Positions 25,601 through 38,100 of a stretch of 64,000 nt of DNA are shown here, one piece after another. How positions within the stretch are numbered: position 1 is the stretch's first letter; each line of letters starts with the position of its first letter. A program made the position numbers and the translations under genes. Origin of the DNA: Nemopilema nomurai (lineage: Eukaryota; Cnidaria; Scyphozoa; Rhizostomeae; Rhizostomatidae); the NCBI GenBank assembly GCA_003864495.1, contig ML133450.1:1343734-1407733 (forward strand), given 5' to 3'. A model generated the notes under the pieces. That model saw only the letters and a program-made list of their open reading frames with translations, searched no databases and was not told the origin of the DNA.

Positions 25601-28600
25601 ACCAATATTTTGTGACTACGTAAAAACACAAAGCTTCCGCAAAGTAAAAATTTGAGTGATTTTTTAGCTCTATGCGTGATTCCTTGCCAATCTTCAAAAC
25701 TCGTTCTAGAAGTTTTTCAACCCAGTTTGAAAGTATGCGATCTACTAAAAAACGACATTGAGGTTCTTCTTCTTTCTTTTCACCACATAGACTTGCACTT
25801 CCTATTGCTATCAATATTTTTAACACCCTCTAATGTTTTCGACTCGCAACGGGCTATTTATTCTGTCAGCTTTTGGTCATTTTCCGACGTTTGCATACTG
25901 AAGAGTGTCGGACGAAAAAATACTTCAAGCATGCAAAAAACTAATCCCGCTATTTCTAGCTATTGTGAAACTCGTACTATTGGCACATTGACAATTATTC
26001 GACAAATCAGTGACCAATGATCAACAGACTCTTTGCCTAATACATAGGTTTTGCATAATACTGTAACAGATATACAGAGTCAAATGCTTACCAACATCGA
26101 ACGTAGCTTTGGCTGTTGAATATCCTACCCTGCAGAGGCCTTCATCTGTCACTGTCGCTTCATAGTACCATTTGCCTAATAGCAAAAAATTTCATACGTA
26201 AGTTTTTGTCTGTATCAGTTTCCAAACTCAAGATTGATCCTTTAAGAATTACTAGCTATGATGAAGGGTCTGAACCATTTGGAAGTCAAGAACTACTCAA
26301 GCTTACCTTTTGTGACGCCTAGTTCAGCCCTGGCCCCCTGCCATTTTGTATGTTCCCGTGACTGACACAGTAACCCAGTGCTATCAATCGCTACAGTGCA
26401 AAAACAGTATGAAAACTGAATAACATACATAAACCATTTGTGATTTCAGAAAGGTTACTGGTCAATTCAGAATTTTATAAGTTGTGTCAATTGGACATGC
26501 TCTTGAAACTGATGACAAACCCTGTATATATTAGCACAAAAATGTAAAAATCGGACATTGGCAACTAAACAATTATGTCAAAATTATATGCTTTAGCATT
26601 GTTCATCACAACCAAAATCTCTTCATTTCAAAATCAATCGAATATATATTCAAAGGTTGCTATAGCTTGACAAAAAACAAGCCATAGAAATGAAAAAATT
26701 CACAGAATTTTCACATGACAAAGAGAATGAGGTAAGTTAGCAGCCTTGTCTACAGTAAGCTTATTCACAATGAATTCAAAAACTTACCAAAGGATGGTTC
26801 TCTGTCATTTGAACTCATAACCCATTTTGCAGCACCTATAGACGAAAAACAAAACACCAACTCAAAAATGTTCTTGAGGTAGAAACAAAGAGGAATGTAA
26901 CTGAGCATTCAGTAGACAGTTCAAATTTCTTCTATCAAGCCAATGAAAATAAGAAATGCTTTATAATACAAAATGTATTATCTTAAAACAACCCTGTTTT
27001 CACTTGAGAAAATACCATCACATAAAATAGATTCCATAACACTTTTATAAACTTAAGTCAAGCATTACAATATTTAAACATTGCAGTTTGCTTCATTGAA
27101 AAATAGAATTGAAGCTTTAGTTCCAAACTCAAGTATAGTATGACAGAGCACTAGAAAAACCTACCACTGCCTTGATTAACAACAACTCTTTTTCCTTGTT
27201 TGGCATCTCTCAGAGTTTCATGTGCAACCTGAATCACTGGCAAACAGAATGCCTAAACAAACAGAATCAGCACACTCAATACCCTGGTGATTGACAAATA
27301 CATCTGCTTTAAGAATAACATAATTGTTAAAAGTTTGTTCTATTGTCCCATATATAGAGTCTCCAAGGCCTCATCTCTAAGCAAAATTCTGAACAACAGA
27401 GTCAAATAAAATAAAAGAGAGGTACTGAATATCACAAAAGTTGACTTGCATGCAATAAATTTGAATTAGCCAAAACCACTTTGTTAATTTGTGGAGGCAA
27501 TCAGCTGCATTTTTTAAACTCAAAACATGGACTAGCTGTGGAAAACTTATTTTCAATAAATGTAATGATCAATTTCTGGTACAGCAATATCCTCATCACA
27601 CAATGCAATACAACAAGAAAACAGGAATGAATACATATCATTTTGAATTTGCAAATTGAGGGTTATGTGCTTTGAAATTGGGAAAAGTGATAATCCAAGT
27701 TGATTCCAATAATACATACTCCTGTCTTCCCACTTCCTGTTTCTGCTGCCTAAGGAGAAATTTGTGTCAAAAGCATATCATCTAAAACATTAATTAACTG
27801 TCAAAAGTTGTGGGATAATGAATTCTGCATACAGTCTATACTGCTTGAATTCAAATAGGTGCATTTATTACAATGTATATGCTTCAAATGAGTCAAGTTT
27901 CATACAAGATGCCCCATACTTCAGTGTAAAGAGCCTCTAGATCTATAACATAGATCATAGATTGTTTGTTCAGTTTAGCTTGAATTTCAGCAAAGAAACA
28001 TCCAGCACTTTAGAATAGTGCACTTTTGTTTCTAGCAAAACATTTTGCAGAAAAATAAAGCTTGAACAAACTTGAAAGCAATTAATAACAGTAGAAAAAG
28101 TGCTGTACCATCAAAACATCACCTCCACCAAGAATCAAAGGAATAGCCTCTGCTTGGATATCAGTTGGTAACCTAATTATGAAAATAAATTTGCAGCAGT
28201 GCAAACATAATATAAATCATATGAAATTACAAAAATTACTAGTCACTACAATGCTGTTTCCTTGCATCAAATAAAACTGCAATAATGCTTTTTGTCTCCT
28301 TGTCAAAGAAAGCAGACAGACTCAGAGCCAAGAAATTTACTTTGAAAACAGGCAATGAAAACATGTTTGTTTCAAAGTTTGAAATTTCAATAAATAATTT
28401 TAGGAGCACCAAAATGTGTATATAGATGCTAGATATGTTTTCTTTGCTAAGTGTTATGCTATAAGCTAACTACCCCAAAGTCAAACAAGTTAAATCCAAA
28501 AGAGAATGAAACAGTAAAATTTGGCTTTAATGGAATTTCAAAACAGCACCATGCTTCATTGTCATTTGTGCATAGTTCGAAAACATCAAGGCAACTTACA

Positions 28601-29725
28601 TCCAACCAATCTCTTCAATGCCTTGAACAAGCTCTGGGAGAAGCCCAAACTCTGCAAAAAAATTTGAAAAATCAATCTTCAATCTGCATTGTCTTCACAT
28701 TCCAACTTTAAAAAACTTCATTGAGAGTATGAGGAAACGAAAATGGCATCCAAGTCTATAGGTGCTTTATTACAGACAAACTGTCTAAAAAAATCTTATT
28801 ACGCTGCCAAAAAAATGCATATTAACTAGTAGGAGTTCCAAAAATTCACATTCACTGTCTGTAATGTGTTTTTCCCACATGCCATAGGGGCTATGCCAAC
28901 CCACTTTTTGGTAAACCATGAAACAATTCTCCAGCCATACTTAAAAGTGCCCCTTGCAAATAAAAGAATTGGAGCAGTTATGAGCAGCGTTTTTGGTCTA
29001 ATGACCCCATCCCAATTGTTATGGAATTTTAAGATGCTTCCTACATCCCTGTTGACTGCTTTACTATTGTGTGGATATTTTAAGGTTTTCTTATGTTGCA
29101 TCATGCCCTGACTTTCTGAGGGACTAAGTGACAAAGCTGACCTTAGTGTTTCATGCATACCGATTTCTTTAGTTTCTGTCTCTGTATAGCCTGATAAATT
29201 TCCTTTGCGAAACAATCAAAATTATCTTGATGAAACAAAGGCACCTCTAGATGTGTTCAATGTAGAGAAAGATGCAATCGTCGAAAAAGTCATAGTGCAG
29301 CTTAACAAAATAGGCATAGCCAAAAGGCAGAGGTTATGGTTAGAAATGAACTTGAGAAAACATCGTTTCTCTTCAAGATCACAAAAGAAACCAGGACAAG
29401 GACAAGCAAATGAAAAATCCAACTTTGGCCCAGACACAGTTTTTACATACATCCATATTCAAACAACACAGGTTTTGCTTCTGCAGACTTTCAGCTCTTG
29501 ACAAAACAACAGGATTAAAGTTTTCCAGCGAGGATCAAAACTTGGACACGATCGCTGCTGACATGACGACTTGCCAATGTTTTTTCGTGCAAAAGCGGAG
29601 TTTCTGGTATCAAATAAAATTGAAGTATAAACTGCATTCTCTACGCAAAAAATTTGATTTCATCTAATTTTAAACTGGAATTGTGGTGAATTTATAAGGT
29701 TCAAACCTGAGAAGTGACCCGCCAT
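13678..29725 (-). CDS. DDX1: ATP-dependent RNA helicase DDX1 (32 exons)
   Basis: Exons 5' to 3': 29725-29707, 28651-28600, 28172-28109, 27749-27720, 27252-27165, 26835-26788, 26390-26307, 26175-26092, 25526-25450, 25159-25087, 24584-24520, 24057-24004, 23691-23634, 23069-23011, 22589-22566, 22212-22160, 21854-21794, 21274-21203, 20854-20828, 20376-20287, 20020-19970, 19586-19512, 19125-19066, 18395-18344, 17884-17738, 17410-17322, 16961-16889, 15997-15925, 15322-15280, 14564-14469, 14298-14178, 13802-13678. They total 2187 bp, giving 728 residues and TGA; vertebrate DDX1 is 740. All junctions are GT-AG and in phase. Seen: motif [11 protein letters not shown], then the SPRY insertion that marks DDX1 ([18 protein letters not shown]), Ia PSRELA, Ib [43 protein letters not shown], and the DDX1-specific tail. 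Known roles are unwinding of RNA-RNA and RNA-DNA duplexes and membership of the tRNA-ligase and RNA-transport complexes. Odd: motif II reads DEVD rather than DEAD, and Ib has Lys for Arg. The donor of the 19512 exon was chosen by phase. Confidence 0.96.
16734..16776. repeat. Two-copy 19-bp tandem repeat in a DDX1 intron
   Basis: An AT-rich unit containing ATAATTAGAATCAGATTTT is repeated twice in tandem. It lies in the intron between the exons at 15925-15997 and 16889-16961. Confidence 0.75.
20828..20854 (-). other. DDX1: DDX1 micro-exon carrying variant motif II (DEVD)
   Basis: This 27-bp exon encodes VRFFILDEV and joins in phase 0 to DGLLAQN in the next exon, so the Walker B/motif II reads DEVD where vertebrate DDX1 has DEAD. 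The splice signals are strong (a pyrimidine-rich tract then CAG, and GTGAGT). An alternative donor one codon earlier (GTTGTG) would delete the Val and is much weaker. Asp and Glu, which coordinate Mg2+ and activate water, are kept. Confidence 0.85.
24217..24260. repeat. Two-copy 22-bp tandem repeat in a DDX1 intron
   Basis: The unit GGTGACTGTTTCCATTACTA, plus two bases, is present twice head to tail with one mismatch. It lies in the intron between the exons at 24004-24057 and 24520-24584. Confidence 0.75.
25825..25975. mobile_element. Copy of a dispersed repeat family in a DDX1 intron
   Basis: This stretch begins ACCCTCTAATGTTTTCGA, passes through TTTCCGACGTTTGCATACTG and AGTGTCGGACGAAAAAA, and ends near CTATTTCTAGCTATTGTGAA. 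The same ordered words occur at 58703-58925, inverted at 58278-58479, and partly at 57007-57271, about 31-33 kb away in introns of another gene. No coding potential is seen, so it is a non-autonomous mobile element or a fragment. Confidence 0.75.
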
Positions 29726-29745
29726 CTTGACAAGTAAAAAACTTG
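29707..29745 (-). promoter_or_regulatory. DDX1: DDX1 start region with YY1-like AAGATGGCG
   Basis: The start codon lies in CAAGATGGCGGG. AAGATGGCG is the core that YY1 binds and is known to overlap start codons of many animal housekeeping genes just downstream of transcription starts. The first coding exon has only 19 coding bases, which fits that arrangement. Use of this site as a YY1 element here is inferred. Confidence 0.35.
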
Positions 29746-31233
29746 ACAAGTGTTGCCTCGTTCTCAAAACGAGACAATGCAGGTCATGGCCGATAGTGAC
29801 GTAATTGTTCTAATAGTAATTCACAGGAAAGATTTTCTAAATTGAAAAACGAATATGATTTCATAATCTAGCTAAAAATCCTACTTTATTCCAAGGGGAA
29901 TTTTCGGCGTGTCAGTTCTCCTTCAAGCAGTTGCCAGAAACTCATATCAAGCGCTGTATTGTAATCGTTTTGCATCGCCTTCGTTCATTTTGCCAGGTCC
30001 ATATTCTTTCCTTCCAAGATGACAGCATCAAGTCGTTGTTATTCTGTCCCTGTTCCTCAGCCATCACACTTACGCTATATAATATATTATTCCATATTCT
30101 GTGTAGTCTATAAAGAACACTAAGTTGATAGAGATTGCTTTTACAATAGAGCTTTTTTAAACATCATTTGTTACAATTTCAAAAATCTCCCTTGGCCCCT
30201 CCACTTTCCAATCTATGTCAGAGCCCATGCAATGAGTGATTTTGGAGATCCTGCGTGATGATAGGAGAAATTTTGTATCCCGGCCTGGTTAGACTATTTT
30301 CAGTTGCCGGGACCTCGGCTAAGCGAGCTGGGACCTCGGCAATCTTTCGGATATAAACGTAAGCTGAAAATAGTCCGGCCCTGCCGGGACTAAATAACCA
30401 GCACTGCGCATGCGGCAAATCTGTTCACATTCACCATTTTAATTCTAGCTAGCATTTGAAAGCAGATTTATTATTTGAAAAGCCTATAGAAAAGATTCAT
30501 GAAAAATATGACCATATGTGACCATATTTATGACAAGTAAATTCATGCCACAATAAAGTTGCTACAAAAATGTTTACTGCCTTTTTAATTTTGTGCCCCA
30601 TTATGTTAAATGTTGAAAATTAAGTTGTTTTTATCGTAGTAAAAATTCAGTGCTTTAATAAAAAAGATCATGCAGTTAATTGTTGATTTTCCAGGTATTT
30701 CCAAAAATGAACTATACATTGGTGCGCATGATTAAGTTTGTTATAGCTAATAGCTTTTTAGGAACGTTTCGACAATTTTAAAGCTTAAACAATCAAAATT
30801 CAGGCAACTATAACAGTGCATGTATGAAATTGGGTTCACATTTTGTATATTCACTACCTACGCTACCTCTCCGACATCTTCAGCTTTTATGGCTACCGAA
30901 TCAGTTCCCAATTTCTTTGCTTAGACAACTTGTCTATATGACACTATTAGACTGTCATGCAAAAGGCATTTAAAAATGACTTGAGACTCGAAATTTATAA
31001 TGTCATAAACAACCCTAATGTTAACAGATGCCTGATACTTGGAAGAACTTTTTGTAGAAATACAAAGAACACAAGTTGACAGGCCTTCTGAGATCAAAAA
31101 AAGGCTCTGCTTGCTGGTCTAAATTTACAGTAAAAAGTGTTGATCCGTAATAGTAGACTGGTGCTCGGGCAAACTCATACAAACACTGTGCCCAGGATAC
31201 ACAGAAGTGAATTCATAGTAGCTTTGCTGGCAA
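29746..31233. other. Spacer between DDX1 5' end and channel gene 3' end
   Basis: About 1.5 kb with no gene recognised. It must contain the DDX1 promoter near its low end and the 3' untranslated region of the large channel gene near its high end. A small inverted-repeat element at 30279-30390 is listed separately. Confidence 0.6.
30279..30390. mobile_element. Small GC-rich inverted-repeat element
   Basis: Arms GACTATTTTCAG (30292-30303) and CTGAAAATAGTC (30364-30375) are exact reverse complements. The flanks (CCCGGCCTGG and CCGGCCCTGCCGGG) extend the pairing imperfectly. The loop holds a direct repeat of GGGACCTCGGC. The GC content stands out from the AT-rich surroundings. A MITE or other foldback remnant is the simplest reading. 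Confidence 0.6.
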
Positions 31234-32127
31234 TCAAAACCATAGATTGCTTTTTGCCGATCGCTTAGAGTGCCTCTTAAAGCTCTTCTTTAAACGCATT
31301 AGTTCAAGTCTCTCTCTTTGATGCTTAATGTCCAACTCAAGAGACTTCCTGGTCATAGATTCTTGAAATGCTTCCAACCGATTATCTGAAAAATCCGCCA
31401 GTACACGCATGAAGTCTGAAAAAGTACGTAAAAAATCATTTACTAAACATTTCTTGGTAGTCGACCGTTTTCAAAGTTTCTGGCAATTAAGAAACAACTC
31501 TAAACGGAATCTTGATCATAAACAAGCATCTTTTCAGCTAAATAGATTTTTGAATAGCATCATTCTACGTTAACATTACATAATCAGCAAAGCAAATTAT
31601 GAATGAAAGCGATCTAGTGAACTTGTTTCGATTTGCAGATAATGGTCTCTGCATCGTTCATCGAGATAGGTGTCGCAACAAATAATATTCAATTCCTTGA
31701 TGCATTTTCCTTGTCACGACTTTTCTTTGCAGAGCCTTTCTCAAGTTATGGGAGCCTCCAATCCATAATGTTATTTAAAGGACGAAAACATTTCTGTTTT
31801 GATCTGCCAATAGTTTATCTGATAATTTTTGAATTCGGCAAAGAATACGTACCCACGTTTGGATGAACCTTTTTGCGTTTCCTTAGCTCTCTGAACACTG
31901 TCCAAAGGATGCCAAGGAATGTCAAGATTCCGAGCAAATACAGTTCGAAATTTAGAACCAACCAAAATGAAGGGGTCTTTGGATCAAACAGCTTAATGTC
32001 AGGTGGCTTCTCATTTGAAAGCTATGGAAAGGTAGTTGTTTTACGTGAAGAATACAGAATATCACGTGGAAGCAGAGACAGTAAGGTAGACACAAAGACA
32101 AACACTGTCAAACAGGCGAGTAGAGAG

Positions 32128-32188
<61 letters not shown>

Positions 32189-35100
32189 AGATCATTTTTA
32201 TGATGACAAGATCATTTTTCAACTGCCATTTTTTCCCCACTGCAATAATTCTTTTTTGCTATCAAGTGAATATGGCATTAAATATTCGCATCTGAACGTT
32301 TCAATACTATCTTGGAGAGAAAGAGAATACGGGATGCCAAAGCTCTTTCTTTATTTTGTTGAAATACAACGCCACATTAAAACCTAATGGCACCGGAGCC
32401 ATTGTGGAACACGATGGGCAACTCTACTAAAAAAATGACACCGTGTGTATGTGAAAGGCTGGCTATGCCAAGGGAAACAAATCTAGCTAACATACCTCTA
32501 GCTTGCTTGTCATGTTGGCAACGAACCCTGTGATCCTGAATTGTTCGGAGGAAATGTGGCTCTTGAAGTCACTTTCGAGACGGACAAGCTCCTTGGAAAG
32601 AACGAAACCAAAGCCAGCAGTGCTAGCAATAAGCTTCTTCACTTTGAGATTGAGTTCATTGATAGTGGAAGTGTAGCTCGCAGTTTCAAAGGCGTCGAGA
32701 AGAGCCACATCAACTTGCTTCTTTTTCAAAGCAGACAGCACCTCTGGTGCAGTTCCAAACCTCATATCTACACAAGAAAACGTTTATGAATAATAAATGC
32801 AAAAATGCTGAGAAGGCTCTTGAAGAACAAGGCAAGTTTGAAGCTCAGAGTGGCAGCTCTGATCTTACACTAAATTCGTAACAATACGCTTATTGCAATG
32901 TTTCAGAAAAAATTCAGAAAAATTAGATGTATATCAAAAGACAATTGACGGTGCAGTTTTAAAACGCTTTCCACCAAAGCGTGTCTTTGATTTTCTTATT
33001 CAGAGTATTTTGTGTAGGTTTTCCGCTGAAATGAGTCAATGCTAGAGCTGCTATGATCAAGTGCTTGGAATTGCTTAGCTAGAATGGAGTGGCAAGTACC
33101 TGGTAAAACCCTGGCGTTTCTTCGTACAGCCAGACCGTGTTCGAATGAATTGTTGATAACGGCTGCCTAAAAGTAGTAACCCGTTTAAAGCCATATGCAC
33201 TGCAGAATCTTTCCAAATACTTGAAAGCAGCATACCATTGTAAGAACAAGCTCAAACAACGAAGTCAAACAACGAGTAGTCCATTAAAGGATACTTGTGA
33301 TAAAAGGGGTATTGCAAGGCGATAAAGACAGCGGGGATTAGTCATTTACTATTTATTGATTAATGTCTTTGATACTTGCAAGAGATTAGATTGTGAAATT
33401 TAGTACAGCAGACGACTCTTGGTAGTCATGGGCCAACCAATTTTATCTGGAACGCTGTTAAATTATGATTTGGCTAGCTAGTGTTATGAAATGGTTCTAA
33501 AAGGAAATCCAACACGTGTTTAAGGAGATTTCAAATGTCATGAAATAACAATATGCAAATATAAGAACGATGCCGATTAACTGAAGAAATGGCCTAGGAA
33601 CGCAAAAAGGGGACAGTTAGCTATGACATATTCGTAATGAAAGCAAGCATCTTTGATGGGATTTAGTAGAATAAAAAGAGGAAGACGTTCATGCTTACAT
33701 TCGTATCGTACAGAGTGGCTGATGGTGTTATTGTCAGTGTAGTGACAGTCGATGTCAAAGCGCCAGTGAGGATTCCGATCAGGACTAGTCCAATCAACGT
33801 CCAGGCTATGCCGACTATTCTTCCAAGGAATGTTTGTGGTGTAACGTCTCCATATCTATGGGGAAAAGTAAGATTGGTGCTGGCAATAGCATGAGAAGTT
33901 ATGCAAAGATAGCAGAATGCAGATGATTTAATCTACCTGTCGTCTCATTTAGCAAGCAGGGTTGCACAAAAACTCACCCAACAGTAGTCATGGAAACAAA
34001 GGCCCACCACAAGCCTTGACACACGCCACAAATGTATCGTCCACGAGAGAATTGGTCATTTTGGAATTGCTCCTAAAAATAAACAAAAATTTAAGTCCTC
34101 ATTTCTACCAATAAACGATGGTAGCAAATTCGTTTTGAAGTCTTGGATGGCTCACTGCATTATATTGTACTACAACGAATGAAATCCTGGAAATGATCAT
34201 TACATGAATAATATCCTTAGTTGTTGCAAGCTATCACAAATACTTAGAGTGCATTAGTTTGCATTGCAAGCATATGACGCTCTCTCTTTATCATGACCTT
34301 TTGGTAAAGCATTGCTATTATTGTTTTTTTGTTCCTCATGATAACATTTACTGTTAAAAATTGTGAGCTTTTGGTAACAAATGCTCTTATATCTACCGGT
34401 GATCAAATTCTTTGCCAATGGGTTAAGGTATTATCAGCAAAATTAAGTAACACTATTGAGTATGCAGTTCTAGCAAACTTAACTGAATCGTGGTAAATGA
34501 TGGAAGAATTGAAAAGAAATACTACTTTCGAGAAAAAAACGTATCGGGTAGAGCATCGTAGTTCTACTTACAACAGACCAGAGCAGAATACCAAAAATGA
34601 TGCTCATTAGAATTGAGATCAGCACCATAGGCCAGGCTGATTTCACTGACTTCAGAGCATTCAAAGTTTTAGCGGCATAGTCAATTGTTCCACTAATAAT
34701 CATTGCACTTCCCCCAGAGTGAACAAGCAGCACAAAAATGTGGCCGTCCATGAAGTTGCGATTTTCTGATCTGCCAAACACCGGAAACGTTATGTGGTAG
34801 CCTTTTGCAAGGGCCGCAATGCATTCATCTTCACTTGACTTGTCTGGTCTTCCCCCAATGGGACCGACGTAGTAGTTCACTGTGGGAGCAACCCCGTCAC
34901 AGGTGCCACAGGACTTGCTTATCATGTCGTCTGTAATCTTTTTGAACAGCCCTGAGATCCTCCCACTCTTGCTTTTCAAAAGGTAAGGTTTCTTTTCGTA
35001 CCAATTCACAAAGATGTTATCTGGACATTTACACGTTTCTGTAAAACAACGAGGGAAAGTGAATAAAAGGTCAAATACAGGTTAGCCTTTTGAAGCAGAA

Positions 35101-38100
35101 AAAGCGACTGTAAGAAAACAAAGGGTAGCAAGTCAGCTAATACCATAGGCCAAGTCATGTGATCCCTCCTACCGCCAGTGTATGTATCTTTGCTTTTCGT
35201 AATACATCCTAATCGGCGTTATCACTTACAAGGTCATATATATTTTTGTAGCCTACGCATGCACTCTCTCAATGTCCTGAAGAACTCTATTGTTTAGTGA
35301 TTCTCGGATAGGTTAATATTAAGCAGCTGATATAACATTAAGCAACTTCTGGAATAGATCGTTTAGGGAGGAAAATACTGAGTGATATGTGAGAGATGGC
35401 TCTTCTTAGGAAAAGACTCTTAGAGGTACAACGTACCCTTTAATCATTTCATTCTTGTATTGGATGACCTGAAAATCAAGCTAATATGGAATCGCCCGAA
35501 GAGCTTTTGATCTCGTTTAGCACCTAGATGCTAGCATATTCTATTAGTATTTCTCTAATTTGTGCAATGAAGCAATCAACTTTTATCTATACAACGTAGA
35601 TCATTAGCTTATGGTTTTTATGAATTAGTTTTGTATACTCTCTTTTAAATTCTCCAGAATTGCTCGTGTAACTAGCACCCTTTAACACTATTAGCAGCAT
35701 CTATAGAACATCGCTTGAAATTTGCTGCGTGTTTGAACTATTGAAAATAGCTCGTACATGTTCACTAGCTGTGAGCAAACTTGAAAGCTTTCCAGGTAAC
35801 GAATTCAGCTTTGAAGATTGAACGCTCTCAGGTAGAGCACGACACATATGGGTACAGTCAGTTTGTTTTGCAAAAGGATCTGTAAGTAACACTGATAAAA
35901 AGCTTGTAAAAACTAAGGACGAAGGTTCTATATGCCAATATGCTTATCAATATCAATTTTTATTAATGCTTCCAAAGCATTCAAAGTTTTCACAAAAAAC
36001 TTACTTGATGAAATTGGCTTCGAATAGGGACCACTGCCAGCCGCAGTAAAGCCACACACCGATACTGCATATGTTGTGTAGCTGAGAAGGCCAGTGATCT
36101 TCAGCCTTAGCGTGTATTTGTCGAGAACAACCTTTTTGATGTCACTATCAGTTACCACGACATCTTCAGTGGACACTTGAGTTTTCACGTATCTAACTAT
36201 GTATCCTCTCAATTGGCCGTTCACTTTTTCTTTTGGAATTGCGTCCCACGTGACGGTCACTTCGTCCAGTGAGTACTTCTGTCGCACTCGGGTGTTTGGA
36301 GGTGGAACTGATGGAGCTAGGGGAAAATATCAAGAGTTTTAGTTTTCGTTTTGCTCAGGATAGTCCGCTGCTGTTGATCGTTTCGATATTCTAACAATAA
36401 GCTAATCGTTCTAACAATATTTAGGTACTGCGCAACTCAAGTTTGATAACATTACGATGAAATCTCTCCAAATTCGTGGGAGCGCAGCAATTATTGGGAT
36501 GAAATTTCCAGTTATAATCACAAACCACAACCAGCATGACAGGAATTATTCTAGAAATGGGTGAAAAATTTGTTGGTCGTACAAAACTTCACAATTGCGA
36601 AAAACAAGGGAAACATGGTTTTAGCATACTGAAATACTAGTAGTTACGTGCAAATACCAGTTTTGAATTGTCGTGATTCTATAATGTAAATATTTCATAA
36701 TCTTTATACTTCATGAACCGTATAACACTAAATGAAGACGATATAAAATCCTCTCTCACCTCCCTCTGGAGTTTTCGTGGCGTTGGTAACACCTGGTCCT
36801 TCCCCGACAACTGTGTGCGCTCGTACGATTATGACGTAGATTTGGAATGGCTCTAGATTTTCTAATATCACATCAGATGCACCATAAGCTACTTTGGTTT
36901 GCTGATAACTAGGTTCTCGATAATTCTTGTAGGACACGATGTAACCAAGAGGAATGCCATTGAAGTCGTAAGTTGCAATCGGACTCCACTGTACATAAAT
37001 CTTTGTTGGACCGATCGGTCGCAGTTTCAAATGAGTAGGAGCGAAACTTGGTTCTGTAAAAAGGTGATTAGATTTGCATGAATTGATAGCTACAAACCAG
37101 GAGAAGACATTTTATTTCAAAGCGAGAAATGTGATGAAATCTGAACAATATACAAAGAAAGATACAATGATCTTGAGCAAAGCCTAAGAAAGATACAATG
37201 ATTAAAAACTTCATAATATAGAATGTTCTGGACAAAAGTTATCCTAGATATCTAATATCCTTTACAATATTAAAACATATAGCGGACATAAAGCCTGAAC
37301 TGCTTTCATGGACTAGGGACCGCGCCAGCTTTAGACTGTAACCTTCAGGCAACATCTCTAAAGATTTTAGGTTTTCATTAAACTCTATAGACAGCGTTCA
37401 TCCATGATTCACAGCCGATGGAACAGAATAAGAAGGATGTTTTTAGCACTATAAACCTTCATCAATACAAGGATTATTAATTTCTTATTCATTCTTCGGA
37501 ACCTCTACACATTGCTACAAACAAACCAAACATGCTTTCGCGTTTTAAACATAAAGTTCCTCCGAGAACCGATCGTCAAGAGTACCAGTAACATTAAGTA
37601 CTACCCGCCAGGTATTCAGATGCCTCCTTCGTAATTGACATTGAAAACATAGCCTCTAAAAGTCTGTTATATATTGAACAAGTGGCCAAAATGAATGAAT
37701 TATGACGTGAAGGTTGTAATTACTTCCTTGCAGTGTTTTCACCAGCAGTTCCTTAGTGGCAAGTCCATTCGCATGAGTAATCGAGATTGTCATCCGTACT
37801 CTGTAAAAGGTTGTCGCCTTCAAACGGGTTGCAGTGAAGCATGTATAGTTGAGCGGGATCCCTCGGACCTCCCAAGCGCCAATGTCCGAATGCATTTCAC
37901 GGTAATACAGATAGTAACTTGTGGTGTTGAATTTAGTGCTTATGTTCTTTGGAGGATCCCAGCAAAAGGTGATGGTATGAGGATCAATATGGCTTGCTGT
38001 CAGATTCTCTGGAGGTCGCGGAAGAACTGTGAAAGGAAACACAATGAAATGCATCTAGAGCTTCTGACAGTAAAATTGAATATCATCTTTAAGATTGTGA

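Larger units (their letters stand above)
31234..35038 (-). other. Channel module: S1, M1, K+ pore loop, M2, S2, M3, tail
   Basis: Seven exons encode residues about 3144-3612. S1 (3145-3277) has the PYLL...SGRISGLF pattern that opens glutamate-receptor lobes. M1 is about 3278-3299. The pore loop reads WWAFVSMTTVGYGDVTP with the filter at 3329-3334, and M2 is about 3341-3365. S2 (3384-3496) keeps ALLDAFETASY and FGFVLSKEL, matching the AFL.(E/D)...Y and GYGIALPK patterns. M3 (about 3515-3539) places the Arg/Lys/Glu-rich tail (3540-3612) in the cytosol. The topology is that of ionotropic glutamate receptors, but the canonical SYTANLAAF gate motif is absent; LTGALTSTV lies there instead. The acid that contacts the ligand amine seems kept (Asp of LLD), while the S1 arginine expected to bind the alpha-carboxylate is not in the usual register. 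A K+-selective, ligand-gated pore is inferred from the filter. Confidence 0.9.

Noticed and set aside
28826..29215. 129-codon minus-strand frame in the DDX1 intron
   Set aside because: No recognisable domain, and it sits between DDX1 exons 1 and 2, which join in phase without it.
31873..32295. 140-codon plus-strand frame with Arg-Glu repeats
   Set aside because: It is antisense to a channel-gene exon and read through an (AG)n microsatellite.
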